NCBI GenBank assembly: GCA_004376055.2
Contig: CP049016.1
Coordinates: forward strand, 1,054,001-1,118,000
Length of the DNA stretch: 64,000 nucleotides
Reading direction: 5' to 3'
Source of the DNA: Nitrospirales bacterium LBB_01
GTDB taxonomy: Bacteria; Nitrospirota; Thermodesulfovibrionia; Thermodesulfovibrionales; Magnetobacteriaceae
Shown here one piece after another: positions 26,394-35,703 of the stretch. The notes beneath the pieces were generated by a model. The model was not told the DNA's origin. It saw only the letters and a list, made by a program, of their open reading frames with translations, and did no database searches. Numbering within the stretch: the stretch's first letter is position 1; each line of letters opens with the position of its first letter. The position numbers and the translations under genes are program-made.

Positions 26394-26581
26394 AATGCTT
26401 ATTGAGTTAACTCCGGCAGATGGTGTTTTGTCAGCAAATGATATATTTAAAAGAACTGGATTCCCGCTCGGAGGCGGGAATGACAAAGGAGGGAATGCTT
26501 TTCCTGTCATTTTTTTTCTTGTCATTCCTGCGAAAGCAGGAATCCATTTTTTATTAACGGAGTTAACTGCATAGGCAATTA
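26394..26581. mobile_element. 188-bp MITE/REP-like element, left-arm copy
   Basis: This is the main content of the 364-bp gap between the fusion gene and the CheY-like gene. The ends form an imperfect inverted repeat of about 22 bp containing AGTTAACTCCG. Inside are the shared hairpins ATTCCCGC..GCGGGAAT and ATTCCTGCGAAAGCAGGAAT. The right end (GGCAATTA) is exactly where the inverted duplication stops. Confidence 0.7.
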
Positions 26582-26635
26582 ACAAAATTATAGACACAAT
26601 AAAAACAGACAATTTAGACTGTCGTTGACATACTC

Positions 26636-27037
26636 TTAATTTTTAGATATACCGTATTTTTCAAGGATGATTGTTAACCGTTGCAGATCTATAGGCTTTG
26701 TAAGGTAATCGTTACAACCGCTGCCGTAGAAAGTGTCAGAGATTTCCTTTGTGGAATCCAGCGCTGTAGTCATTACAATCTTGACCCCATTTTCTGGTGT
26801 AACTCCTATGCTTTTTTCTTTTTCACGGATATTCTTTAACGCTTTTAAGCCGTCAATTTCAGGCATCATAATGTCAAGACAAATTAAATCATAAGGCTCA
26901 TTTTCTTCTAAGGCAAAATTGAAAGCCTCGATCGCTTCAGAACCGTTCACTGTAACATCCACATCCCCATAGCCATCTAAAAACCGCTGCAACATTGTGC
27001 GACTTGTAAAATCATCCTCTGCTACTAATATTCTCAT
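26636..27037 (-). CDS. Single-domain CheY-like response regulator
   Basis: A 133-residue receiver from the ATG at 27037, which follows GGAGGG; a TTG at 27046 overlaps that site. Acidic residues in AEDD, the phospho-acceptor Asp in LICLDIMMPEIDGL and the Lys in YLTKPIDLQ are intact. There is no output domain, so it should act by protein contact, probably with the divergent hybrid kinase 199 bp away. Both genes are in the spacer and occur once. Confidence 0.93.
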   Translation of the reverse strand: MRILVAEDDFTSRTMLQRFLDGYGDVDVTVNGSEAIEAFNFALEENEPYDLICLDIMMPEIDGLKALKNIREKEKSIGVTPENGVKIVMTTALDSTKEISDTFYGSGCNDYLTKPIDLQRLTIILEKYGISKN

Positions 27038-27223
27038 ACCCTCCAACCCCCTTAAATCTAATTTAAGTGCCGCTTAATCTTATAGCTGTAAGAGCAGGTA
27101 GTCCCGCGTAAGCAGATTATGACATATAATTCATAATAAAGAAAACAATCATTCTTGTGCTTTTTGTAGTAAAAGTGCTACGTTAGTAGCCGTGTTTGTG
27201 ATATTAGTAAACGATAGTTTAAG

Positions 27224-29761
27224 GTGGACTTGCTGATGATAGAAGCGCATGAGAGTTGTGAGCTTCTTGAGGCAATTGCAGATAACGTCCATGCGGTCAT
27301 ATACCTTAAGGACACAAGCTGCAGATATCTGATGGTTAACCGACGCTTTGAGTATCTGTTCAAAAAATCAAAAGAGGATGTTTCGGGTAAGACTGATAGC
27401 GAAATTTTTGACTCCCACTACGGAGAGCCGTTCCATGCCGATGACTTGAGGGTTATTGAAAGCGGCAGCCAGATTGAAACTGAAGATATCATACATCACC
27501 CACAGGGTGTCAACACCTATCTGACCACAAGGTTCCCACTATTTAATAAATCAAGGGTCGTATATGCAGTGTGCGGCATTTCCGTTGATATAACTGGGAG
27601 AAAACAAGTGGAGGAGGAACGAATCCGCTCAGGTATTACATTAGAGGGTACAAGCAAGATAAAGAGCGCTTTTTTAGCCAATATGAGTCATGAAATCCGT
27701 ACCCCTTTAAATGGTATCATTGGAATGACCGAACTTGTCCTTGATACCAACCTTGACTCAGAACAGAGAGAGTATCTGATGATGGTTAAAAACTCCTCTG
27801 GTTATTTGCTTGGCATTTTAAACAGCATTCTTGATTTTTCCAGGATAGAAGCGGGCAGAATTGAAATTGATGAGGTCAATTTTGACCTTGTCTCAACAAT
27901 AAGCGATATTATTGAGCCGTTTGTAGTGCAGGCTTTAAAAAAAGGGATAAAACTAAGCACTGAGATTTCAAAGGATGTTCCGGTGTCGCTCAAAGGAGAT
28001 GTCGGACGGTTAAAGCAGGTGTTTGTCAACCTGATAGGGAACGCTCTGAAGTTTACTGAAAACGGTAAAATAGAGTTAAAAGTCGGTGTTGCTCCTGCAA
28101 CATTTGGCAAGAGGATTTTCCCGCCGGTATCAAACACAGAGACGCGTCTTCTATTTTCTGTTTCAGATACAGGAATAGGTATTCCAAAGGAAAAATTTGA
28201 GTTAATATTTGACAGTTTTACGCAGGGCGAGGTTTTTATGACCAAAAAGTACGAGGGAACGGGACTTGGGCTTGCGATAGTGAAAAAGGTTTTATATATG
28301 TTGGGCGGCGATATATGGGTGGAAAGTGAGCCGGGCAAAGGCAGCACATTTTATTTTACGGCGCGATTTTCACTGCATAAAACAGCGCCTTTAACGCTCC
28401 CTCAGATAGAAAAATCCGAGGTTAAAAGCAGACGCATACTTGTAGTTGACAGTAATCCGTCCTCTATGTTGGGGCTTTCAGAGATGATAAAAAGCGATGG
28501 ATTTATTGTTGAAACGGCGCCAAACGGTCAGAGCGCTATCAGTATGCTTAGCAAACCTGGGGCAGGGTTTGACGGAATCGTTTTAGATTTTCAACTTATA
28601 GATATAGATGGATTTGATTTTGCAAGGAAAATAAAATCAGAGCTTGGTCTCAACTCGCTTAAGATAATAATGCTTGTGTCTGCGGGATTAAAAGGTGATG
28701 CGACTGTGTGCCGTGAAATCGGAGTGTCCGGGTATTTGGTTAAACCAATTTATAAATCCGATTTAGTTGAGGTGTTGAGTCTTGCAATAGAAAGAGGCGA
28801 TAATCCGGCTGCGCAGCTTTTAACGCGCCACACGGTGAGGGAGTTACGAGGGCCTCAGAATATTTTGGTAGCTGAGGACAATATAGTAAACCAAACTCTT
28901 GCCGTCAGACTTCTGCAAAAAAGGGGATATACTCCGCATGTAGCAGGAAATGGGCACGAGGTTTTAGACCTATTGGAAAAACAAAGTTTTGATATTATTC
29001 TTATGGATGTAGAGATGCCTGAGATGGACGGCTTAGAGGCAACGCGCTACATTAGAAGGATAAAGGACGCTAAGATAAATGCTGGAATCCCCATTATTGC
29101 CATGACAGCCCACGCACTCAAAGGTGACATGGAGCTTTGTCTGGCTGCCGGAATGGATGACTACATCTCAAAACCGCTCAGAGCGGAGGATTTATATACG
29201 CTGATTGAAAAATACACTGGCGTTGGGCATAACGATGCACAGATACAGGAAATTCAGACAAAGTCACAGGAAATACAGGTAAAACCAGAGCCGCCTGTGT
29301 TAAGAACTGCCACAGTGTCAGAGAAACTTTCTGTTTCCTTGCAGCAGCTTATGGCAACACAGCAGCCCTCAACGAGAACCTCCGCTAAGTCATTGTACAT
29401 AAAAGAGACCCTGGAGCGTCTTGAATTTGATGAGGAAACTCTAAGAGATATTTGGACTACATTTGTAAGTGATGTGCCAAAACAGATGGCATATCTGACA
29501 GAATTATACGACAACGGAGACATATCAGGGCTTCAAAAGCAAGTGCGTTTGATTAAAGATATGTCTGTAAAAATAGGCGCTACAGCCCTTAAGAGCGAGT
29601 CTTTCAGGATGGAGCTGGCTCTTAGAAAAATCAGCACAGATTTCACTGATGCAGAGAGAATAACGGTTTTAAATTTCATAGAGAGACTAAAAATTGAACT
29701 TGATATAGTTATAAGAGATATTAAAACAAACCTTGCAAAACCCGCAGGCACAATAGCTTAA
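27224..29761 (+). CDS. Hybrid histidine kinase (PAS-HisKA-HATPase-REC-REC-Hpt-like)
   Basis: An 845-residue cytosolic kinase. A PAS domain (about residues 12-125) leads to HisKA (MSHEIRTPLNGIIGM, His156), an HATPase domain (NLIGNALKF, DTGIGIP, GTGLGLAIV) and two receivers. The first receiver has the Asp in VLDFQLIDIDG and the second in LMDVEMPEMDG; both have a conserved Lys. A C-terminal helical domain (about residues 735-830) looks like Hpt, but the AHxLKG motif is replaced by VRLIKD, so the phospho-His is missing. The start is GTG at 27224 or ATG at 27236. Phosphate may leave by the neighbouring CheY-like protein. Confidence 0.92.
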   Translation: MDLLMIEAHESCELLEAIADNVHAVIYLKDTSCRYLMVNRRFEYLFKKSKEDVSGKTDSEIFDSHYGEPFHADDLRVIESGSQIETEDIIHHPQGVNTYLTTRFPLFNKSRVVYAVCGISVDITGRKQVEEERIRSGITLEGTSKIKSAFLANMSHEIRTPLNGIIGMTELVLDTNLDSEQREYLMMVKNSSGYLLGILNSILDFSRIEAGRIEIDEVNFDLVSTISDIIEPFVVQALKKGIKLSTEISKDVPVSLKGDVGRLKQVFVNLIGNALKFTENGKIELKVGVAPATFGKRIFPPVSNTETRLLFSVSDTGIGIPKEKFELIFDSFTQGEVFMTKKYEGTGLGLAIVKKVLYMLGGDIWVESEPGKGSTFYFTARFSLHKTAPLTLPQIEKSEVKSRRILVVDSNPSSMLGLSEMIKSDGFIVETAPNGQSAISMLSKPGAGFDGIVLDFQLIDIDGFDFARKIKSELGLNSLKIIMLVSAGLKGDATVCREIGVSGYLVKPIYKSDLVEVLSLAIERGDNPAAQLLTRHTVRELRGPQNILVAEDNIVNQTLAVRLLQKRGYTPHVAGNGHEVLDLLEKQSFDIILMDVEMPEMDGLEATRYIRRIKDAKINAGIPIIAMTAHALKGDMELCLAAGMDDYISKPLRAEDLYTLIEKYTGVGHNDAQIQEIQTKSQEIQVKPEPPVLRTATVSEKLSVSLQQLMATQQPSTRTSAKSLYIKETLERLEFDEETLRDIWTTFVSDVPKQMAYLTELYDNGDISGLQKQVRLIKDMSVKIGATALKSESFRMELALRKISTDFTDAERITVLNFIERLKIELDIVIRDIKTNLAKPAGTIA

Positions 29762-29870
29762 ACGCTATAACTGTTTGTTCTTAAAAGGATTTTTCATCCG
29801 CAGATTACGCAGATTTTCACAGCGTTAATATTTTTTCAATGTTCCGTTTTAACACCGTAATGCTGTCTAC

Positions 29871-29986
29871 ATAACTTTTTAGTATTGACTTAATCAAACT
29901 CCATATTGTAACATTGATATATTCTAATATTAGAATATATCAATGTTACAATATGGAGTTTGATTAAGTCAATACTAAAAAGTTAT
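29871..29986. repeat. Perfect 116-bp palindrome without loop
   Basis: Bases 29871-29928 are the exact reverse complement of 29929-29986, with the centre at AATATT and no spacer. The next outer pair (29870/29987) mismatches. The last base is the first base of the right arm. It lies 109 bp after the hybrid kinase stop and, with the MITE copy, fills the 534-bp gap 29762-30295. Long perfect palindromes are usually unstable, so it should be young or protected, or a product of assembly. Confidence 0.95.
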
Positions 29987-30173
29987 AATTGCCTATGCAG
30001 TTAACTCCGTTAATAAAAAATGGATTCCTGCTTTCGCAGGAATGACAAGAAAAAAAATGACAGGAAAAGCATTCCCTCCTTTGTCATTCCCGCCTCCGAG
30101 CGGGAATCCAGTTCTTTTAAATATATCATTTGCTGACAAAACACCATCTGCCGGAGTTAACTCAATAAGCATT
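29986..30173. mobile_element. MITE/REP-like element, right-arm copy
   Basis: Exact mirror of the element at 26394-26581. Its outer end is at the duplication boundary, directly against the palindrome. Confidence 0.7.
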
Positions 30174-30295
30174 TTTTGTTATAATCCAGCTCAGCTTTTC
30201 CTCGGTTGTCTGAACCGTATATACATGAAAAGTTTACTAAACCACTTGGCAACGTCTATTATAATTAAAGGTATGGTGTTAGAGTTAATCCCGAT

Positions 30296-32719
30296 ATGAA
30301 AAAAATACACGTTTCGTTTACCGGTCTTGGAGCTGGCAACATCGGTGATGAGGCGATGATGAACGGGTTTTTATCGCTTTATAAACTGCAGGAGGGTACA
30401 ACCATTGAGGTCTGGGATAAAAACGAAGAGGCTCTAAGAATTTTTCCTTCGTGTTATGAATTTGTGGATTTCAGAGATGAAACGCTCTGCCATACCCTTT
30501 GCAAAGAGGCCGACATGGTACTGCTCATCGGAACAACCGTTGTCACTGAGTCCGAATCTCTAAGTTGGCCATTAGGAGAGCTCGGTAATAAACATATTTT
30601 TTGTTTAGAAAACGGAATTCCGGTTCATGCCGTAGGAGTGGGCGTTGACAGATTAATAACTCCACAGGCATGTGAACTTTTTAACCAGGGTTTTCTTAAT
30701 TCAATATATACATGGTCAGTGAGGTCAAAAACAAGCAGGGAAAATCTGTTAAACCTCGGTGTTCCTTCTAAAAATGTGGTAAGTGCGGCGGATTTAGCAT
30801 GGCTTACGCCCTATAACAGCACAGATAACGGCTGGGCAAGGGGTTTACTACAATCTATCGGCGTAAATCCTGATATTCCAATTCTTGGCGTAAACGCAGT
30901 CAACTCATGCTTAAACAATGCGCTCAGACAGCGCATGGCTGAGACATTTGACTATATGTTAGAAAAGATGGGGTGGCAGGTTGTGTTTTTCTGTAATGAA
31001 ACACGAGATGAAAAGTATTTTGACAGAGCCGCAGCTATATCTATCTCTAAAAGAATGAAAAATGCTGCCGTCATAGTGCCCAATTTCTACTTTACTCCGC
31101 AGGAGATGATAGCTTTGCTCTCTTTCTGCCGAATAACCGTGTCTTTCAGATACCATTTTACTGTGTTTGGCATGTTAGCTGACACGCTGCCAGTAACTTT
31201 TCAAAGGGCTGGCAAATTGGTTGAACTTACAGAGGATGTTGGAGGAGCACTTCTAATAACTGCCGATGACATAATTGAAGGCAAATTTTTGGATGCTATC
31301 CGAAAAGTTGATACACATTACGATGAGCTTAAAGCAAAACAACGAGTCAACGTTTCTGATGTAAAATTGAGAGCGCTCAATAATCTCTATTTTCTTAAAG
31401 ACAGACTCAGCAGTTACGATGTTTCTGTTAAAAAAGAAGTATTAGGAAAGCAGCCACAACATATCCTCTGGGTTCGGATAGACGCCATAGGGGATTGTAT
31501 TTTGTCTATGGGTATGCTTAGAGAAATCAAACAAGGGTTTTTTTGTAATGCGTATATTACAGTCCTTTGCCAAAGCCATGTTGCTGAGTTATACGAAAGC
31601 TGCCCGTTTGTTGACAAAGTTATTTCATTTGACAAACAAAGGGCATACTTAGATATTGCATACCAAACTGAGGTTATACAAAAGCTCCGCTTACTGGGCG
31701 CAGACATGGCCATTAACTCAGTCTATTCACGTGAGCCGCTGTCGGATATTTTTACACTGCAAAGCGGAGCAACTGTAACAATAGGTTATGATGGCGACCT
31801 TGTAAATAAAATGACGCCGGAGTTAAAGAAAGAAAATAATCAGCTCTATACAAAGTTAGTAAAACGATGTGGAACAGTTTTTTCTGAGCCCATGCGGCAT
31901 GAGGAGTTTTTACAGGCCCTTGGCCTTACACCTAATGCCATTAAACCAGCCATATACCTCAGAGATGAGGACATGGCTTACGCTGACAGATTTTTTTCAG
32001 AAAACGGACTAAAAAGCTCTACAACGATTGCGCTGTTTCCCGGCGCCTCCCATCCGGGAAAGATTTATAAATACTACCACTTAGCTCTCAATCATTTTAA
32101 AGACTTTGATGTTGTTATCCTTGGAGGAGAGGATGTTGATGTGATTTTGAAAAAAACCGGAGCCGATTTTAACGTAAGATTCTTTGATCTTTCAGGCAAA
32201 ACCACACTTAGACAGTGCGCTGCACTGTTAAGCAGATGCCTTGTTTACTTTGGTGCGGACTCAGCCGGAGCACACATGTCTTGCGCTCTGGGAGTGCCCA
32301 CTGTGGTGGTACTAGGTGGGGCACATGTCGGCCGTTTTTTTCCTTACAACAAATCTACTACGACAGTCAGTGTTCCCCTTGTGTGTTACGACTGCAACTG
32401 GGATTGTAAGTATAATGTGTGTCATTGCATAGATGCGATAAGCTGTGAGATGGTGATTGAGGCGCTAAGACAGGCAATAGAAAATGCCCGATGCGGCAGA
32501 AATAAGTGCAGAATGTTTTTTCAGGGTAAAACTCTGTTTAAGGAAACAGGTTACAAACCAAGGTGGAGATGGCCAAGTAAGGCGGGGCTACCGGATTTTG
32601 TCGAATTTGTATATTATGACGATACAGGGTCTGCCGCCCCAGATGTTAGCAGAGGTAAGCGGCTTTTCAATTGGGGACTGGATTGGATGCGTTTTTTTGC
32701 GTTTAGACTAAAAGGATAG
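30296..32719 (+). CDS. Pyruvyltransferase-GT9 fusion (second copy)
   Basis: The 807 residues are identical to the product of 23848-26271: pyruvyltransferase domain first (GLGAGNIGDEAMMNG), GT9 heptosyltransferase domain second. The upstream sequence, including 122 bp before the MITE copy, is also the same, so it should be expressed like its twin unless the nearby palindrome interferes. Confidence 0.85.
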   Translation: MKKIHVSFTGLGAGNIGDEAMMNGFLSLYKLQEGTTIEVWDKNEEALRIFPSCYEFVDFRDETLCHTLCKEADMVLLIGTTVVTESESLSWPLGELGNKHIFCLENGIPVHAVGVGVDRLITPQACELFNQGFLNSIYTWSVRSKTSRENLLNLGVPSKNVVSAADLAWLTPYNSTDNGWARGLLQSIGVNPDIPILGVNAVNSCLNNALRQRMAETFDYMLEKMGWQVVFFCNETRDEKYFDRAAAISISKRMKNAAVIVPNFYFTPQEMIALLSFCRITVSFRYHFTVFGMLADTLPVTFQRAGKLVELTEDVGGALLITADDIIEGKFLDAIRKVDTHYDELKAKQRVNVSDVKLRALNNLYFLKDRLSSYDVSVKKEVLGKQPQHILWVRIDAIGDCILSMGMLREIKQGFFCNAYITVLCQSHVAELYESCPFVDKVISFDKQRAYLDIAYQTEVIQKLRLLGADMAINSVYSREPLSDIFTLQSGATVTIGYDGDLVNKMTPELKKENNQLYTKLVKRCGTVFSEPMRHEEFLQALGLTPNAIKPAIYLRDEDMAYADRFFSENGLKSSTTIALFPGASHPGKIYKYYHLALNHFKDFDVVILGGEDVDVILKKTGADFNVRFFDLSGKTTLRQCAALLSRCLVYFGADSAGAHMSCALGVPTVVVLGGAHVGRFFPYNKSTTTVSVPLVCYDCNWDCKYNVCHCIDAISCEMVIEALRQAIENARCGRNKCRMFFQGKTLFKETGYKPRWRWPSKAGLPDFVEFVYYDDTGSAAPDVSRGKRLFNWGLDWMRFFAFRLKG

Positions 32720-32787
32720 AACCACAGATCAAGTTATTATCTGTGTCTATCTGAGGTTAAAATCCTTTCCAATATGAAAATCAGTGA

Positions 32788-33189
32788 TTATATCTTGTTT
32801 CTTATAAAATCAGCCATTTTCTGATCCGTATTCATGATATGCTTAATGAGCCAGTCAACAGCCTGATTCTGTGTAGCAGTTATTATTAGCTCAGTGGCGC
32901 CCTCTTTTTCAAAGAGTCTCTTAAGCGACGAATAACTTTTAAGAAACTTCATGTGCTCACCTTTGTGTTCATCGTACTGAGGATATTTGTGTTTTATCAT
33001 GATAGCCTCTTCAGTGTTAAAGTGATCTATGACATATCCGCCGAAAAACCTCAAAATTTTATCTAACTCTCCCTCTTTTTCCTCATCCGACATAGATAAT
33101 AGGGCGTTAATTCTCGCTATAATCTCCTTATGTTGCTTATCAATTGTATCTACTCCTGTTGACAGACTCTCATCCCAGTATATTTCCAC
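32788..33189 (-). CDS. Bacteriohemerythrin (second copy)
   Basis: The 133 residues are identical to those of 23378-23779, with all di-iron ligand blocks (DKQHKE, HFNTEE, EHKGEH, KHIMNTD) and the same GTG start and ribosome site. The intact copy doubles the gene dose. Confidence 0.95.
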   Translation of the reverse strand: MEIYWDESLSTGVDTIDKQHKEIIARINALLSMSDEEKEGELDKILRFFGGYVIDHFNTEEAIMIKHKYPQYDEHKGEHMKFLKSYSSLKRLFEKEGATELIITATQNQAVDWLIKHIMNTDQKMADFIRNKI

Positions 33190-33288
33190 CTTTAAACCTC
33201 CACATTATATTAGTTTCATCGCAGTACAATCTAAGAAACGACCATTCTACTAAGCTTTCGCCGCTCACCCGGCACCGGAGCGTCTCTG

Positions 33289-33912
33289 CTAAACCTCACT
33301 GTCTATATGCCTGAATACATCATCATACAATAACTCAGCAATCATTTTATACCCCTCCGTAGAAAGATGCAGTCCATCATTGGAATATTGAACAGCAAGA
33401 GCAAGTGTGTCCTTTTCAGAGGTTGCGCTAAAAATATCTATACAGGGGAAATTCATGCCCTTTGACCTTTGCATTATCAGAGAGTTAAGCTCCACTCGTG
33501 GAGCTATTGCAGAGTCAAATCCCCTTATGGACGGCACAGTTACAGCCACAGGAATTATACTGCCATTTTTACTTTTTTGATACATAGTGCTGAGATTTTC
33601 CATTATTTCACTAATGGATACACCCCAGCCAAGATCATTAGTGCCGCCTAAAATAACAACATAATCTGGCCGCATCTCTAAAACATCCCGGTCAAAGCGT
33701 TCCAGCATATCAGAGGTCAGCTCACCGCTTATTCCTCTTACTATAAACTCAGCTTTAAAGTGTACTTTTTCTTTTAAAAAATCGGCATAAGGAGTTTCAA
33801 CATACCACGGCGCTTCATACGTAGGCGACTGAAAACCAACAGTCAGGCTGTCTCCAAATGCCATAATAGTTATCTTCTCTTTTTTAATGCTGTTATTCAA
33901 CACAATTTTCAA
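33289..33912 (-). CDS. SGNH/GDSL-family hydrolase (second copy)
   Basis: The 207 residues are identical to those of 22655-23278; Ser (FGDSL), Asn (GGTND) and Asp/His (DGLH) are intact. It has the same uncertain TTG/GTG start and diverges from the second HU gene. Confidence 0.9.
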   Translation of the reverse strand: MKIVLNNSIKKEKITIMAFGDSLTVGFQSPTYEAPWYVETPYADFLKEKVHFKAEFIVRGISGELTSDMLERFDRDVLEMRPDYVVILGGTNDLGWGVSISEIMENLSTMYQKSKNGSIIPVAVTVPSIRGFDSAIAPRVELNSLIMQRSKGMNFPCIDIFSATSEKDTLALAVQYSNDGLHLSTEGYKMIAELLYDDVFRHIDSEV

Positions 33913-33960
33913 CCTTTTTTATTTTATTTTTTAAAATAATTAAATTTTATAATTTTTTTA

Positions 33961-33989
33961 TTGCAAAATGCAATAACCTTTGTTATAAT
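33961..33989 (+). promoter_or_regulatory. Sigma-70 promoter of HU gene (second copy)
   Basis: TTGCAA at 33961-33966 and TATAAT at 33984-33989 with 17-bp spacing, mirror of 22578-22606. Confidence 0.7.
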
Positions 33990-34057
33990 CTCTCCGTGTA
34001 GCGCCTGAGTGTTCAGGTCAGCGTGGCATATACCACAAACAAAGGAGGAAGAAGTTA

Positions 34058-34336
34058 ATGACAAAGGCAGAATTGATTGACCAGATTGCAAAGGAGGCGG
34101 GGCTTACTAAGGCAGAGTCCGCTAAAGCTCTTGACTCTACAACAAATGCTATTATCAACGCACTTAAAAGTGGACAGAAGGTCACCTTTATAGGTTTCGG
34201 TACGTTTTCCGTATCTACAAGAAAGGCAAGAGAGGGACGTAACCCTAGGACAGGGGCAACACTTAATATACCTGAGGCTAAAGTTCCCAGATTTGTTCCT
34301 GGTAAGGCTTTTAAGGATGCTGTAAATAGTAAGTAG
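34058..34336 (+). CDS. hup: HU-family DNA-binding protein (second copy)
   Basis: The 92 residues are identical to those of 22231-22509, with the same promoter and AGGAGGAAG ribosome site. Both copies appear functional. Confidence 0.97.
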   Translation: MTKAELIDQIAKEAGLTKAESAKALDSTTNAIINALKSGQKVTFIGFGTFSVSTRKAREGRNPRTGATLNIPEAKVPRFVPGKAFKDAVNSK

Positions 34337-34462
34337 TTTTATGGCAATTATAGCGCAGCGGGGTAGTTATGACAGGCAGTCTTTGCATGGTTGGGTTGTG
34401 ATGGCTGGTCTGTTTTTTTGGCGGTGGTCGTTGTTTTGTGAGATTTTATCTGGGAGATAAAA

Positions 34463-35446
34463 ATGAGACATCTTTTTAGCGCAAAGGCTGTCAGGACTGT
34501 AGTGTTAGCGGTTTTATTTCTGCAGCTGTTTATTTTTGGATGTGTTTGGTACTCCGATACGCCTACGTTTACACCTTTTGACGACAGGGGATGGGGGCCA
34601 AATGCTATTACGTGGAATGGCAGGGATTTCATTATAGGGGACAGATCTATTTACTACAATATACGTTTTCTCGACTTGCTTCCCGTTGAGGATTTCAGCA
34701 AAACGAGAATTTTAAATTTTATGCTTGAAAAGTTTCCAGTGCCAATTCCTAAATTTGTAAACATCTGCGGTCTTGCATGGGAGGGTGACTGCTGTGAAAA
34801 CGGGTATCTGTGGATTGCCGACTCTCTGAGTAAAGAAATCTTTAAACTCAGCATGCAAAATAACAGCATCGTAAGGACCCTTTATTCCCCAGGCGATAAA
34901 CCAAACGGATTAGCTTTTGACGGAGAATTTCTGTGGGTTGCTGATTCGGGTACTTCGAAAATCTATAAAATCTCACCCGCTACCGGCAAAGTGACAGAGG
35001 AGTTTTTCTCGCCGGTCAAAGACCCCACCGGTGTGTCATGGGACTGCGCTAAGCCAGGTCTCTGGGTGCTGGGGCACAACTCCTGCAAAACCGCATCGTA
35101 TAGTGATTGTGCAAAGGTTGATCTGGTAAAACTGGATATTAAGTCCGGGAAAATTGTACAAAGAGCTGATTTGCCCTCCCTTATTAAGAGGCCGTCAGAC
35201 CTGGTTTGGGTTGATGGTGATTTGTGGGTTTCTGATTATATTGTAAATCGCATCTATCGGATTACATCCTTAGGAATATATGATATCTCTGATGATACGG
35301 TTTACAAATCTGCTGTAACGGCAAAACGTGTGAATCTTGTCAAGAAGACTGAATCTGCTGACAATGCAACAGTTGAGGACGATGTGACCAAGAAACAGGT
35401 GGGAGAAGAAATTTATCCACTGAAATACAGGGATAATATTCCATAA
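34463..35446 (+). CDS. Beta-propeller lipoprotein (second copy)
   Basis: The 327 residues are identical to those of 21121-22104, including the lipobox-like FIFGC and the repeated propeller blades (LWIADS, LWVADS, LWVSDY). Confidence 0.8.
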   Translation: MRHLFSAKAVRTVVLAVLFLQLFIFGCVWYSDTPTFTPFDDRGWGPNAITWNGRDFIIGDRSIYYNIRFLDLLPVEDFSKTRILNFMLEKFPVPIPKFVNICGLAWEGDCCENGYLWIADSLSKEIFKLSMQNNSIVRTLYSPGDKPNGLAFDGEFLWVADSGTSKIYKISPATGKVTEEFFSPVKDPTGVSWDCAKPGLWVLGHNSCKTASYSDCAKVDLVKLDIKSGKIVQRADLPSLIKRPSDLVWVDGDLWVSDYIVNRIYRITSLGIYDISDDTVYKSAVTAKRVNLVKKTESADNATVEDDVTKKQVGEEIYPLKYRDNIP

Positions 35447-35703
35447 AGCGTAAATTTATCAAATGAATCTAAAATAGTGATGTGATATATAACATAGTCT
35501 TGATGCGTTTTGGTAACAGTTTTTTTTGTTAAGAAGTGGGAAGGGTTGTGGGGGTGTGAGGGTGTGGCCAGTACGATTGTTCCTGGAGGTGGGTCACTAT
35601 CTTTTATGGTAATATAAGCAACGGCCAGTTTCAGTGTCTCCTTTGATGCTTGGCGCAAGGGTTTGGCGTTTTATTAAGCAATTGTGTGTTTAAGGGGGAA
35701 TTT

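Larger units (their letters stand above)
12870..26581 (+). repeat. Left arm of 13,712-bp inverted duplication
   Basis: Every gene and gap from 12870 to 26581 recurs in mirror image at 43697 down to 29986, with coordinates always summing to 56567. The match stops exactly at both ends: 12869/43698 mismatch outside the IS3 terminus, and 26582/29985 mismatch just beyond a MITE end. This arm is probably the parental copy, because the kinase gene is continuous across the IS here. No base differences were seen in the coding or non-coding stretches compared. Confidence 0.97.

Noticed and set aside
26268-26612. 114-residue reading frame (and its mirror at 30042) across the MITE/REP element
   Set aside because: The frame consists of the repeat's hairpins read as FPPPSGNPVLL; the same string appears wherever the repeat occurs, and no ribosome site is present.
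26582-29985. Spacer as a cargo region of a composite transposon bounded by the two IS3 copies
   Set aside because: The IS copies are 28 kb apart at the outer ends of identical arms, and the right copy has unrelated flanks; a composite element would need matching target repeats outside both IS copies.
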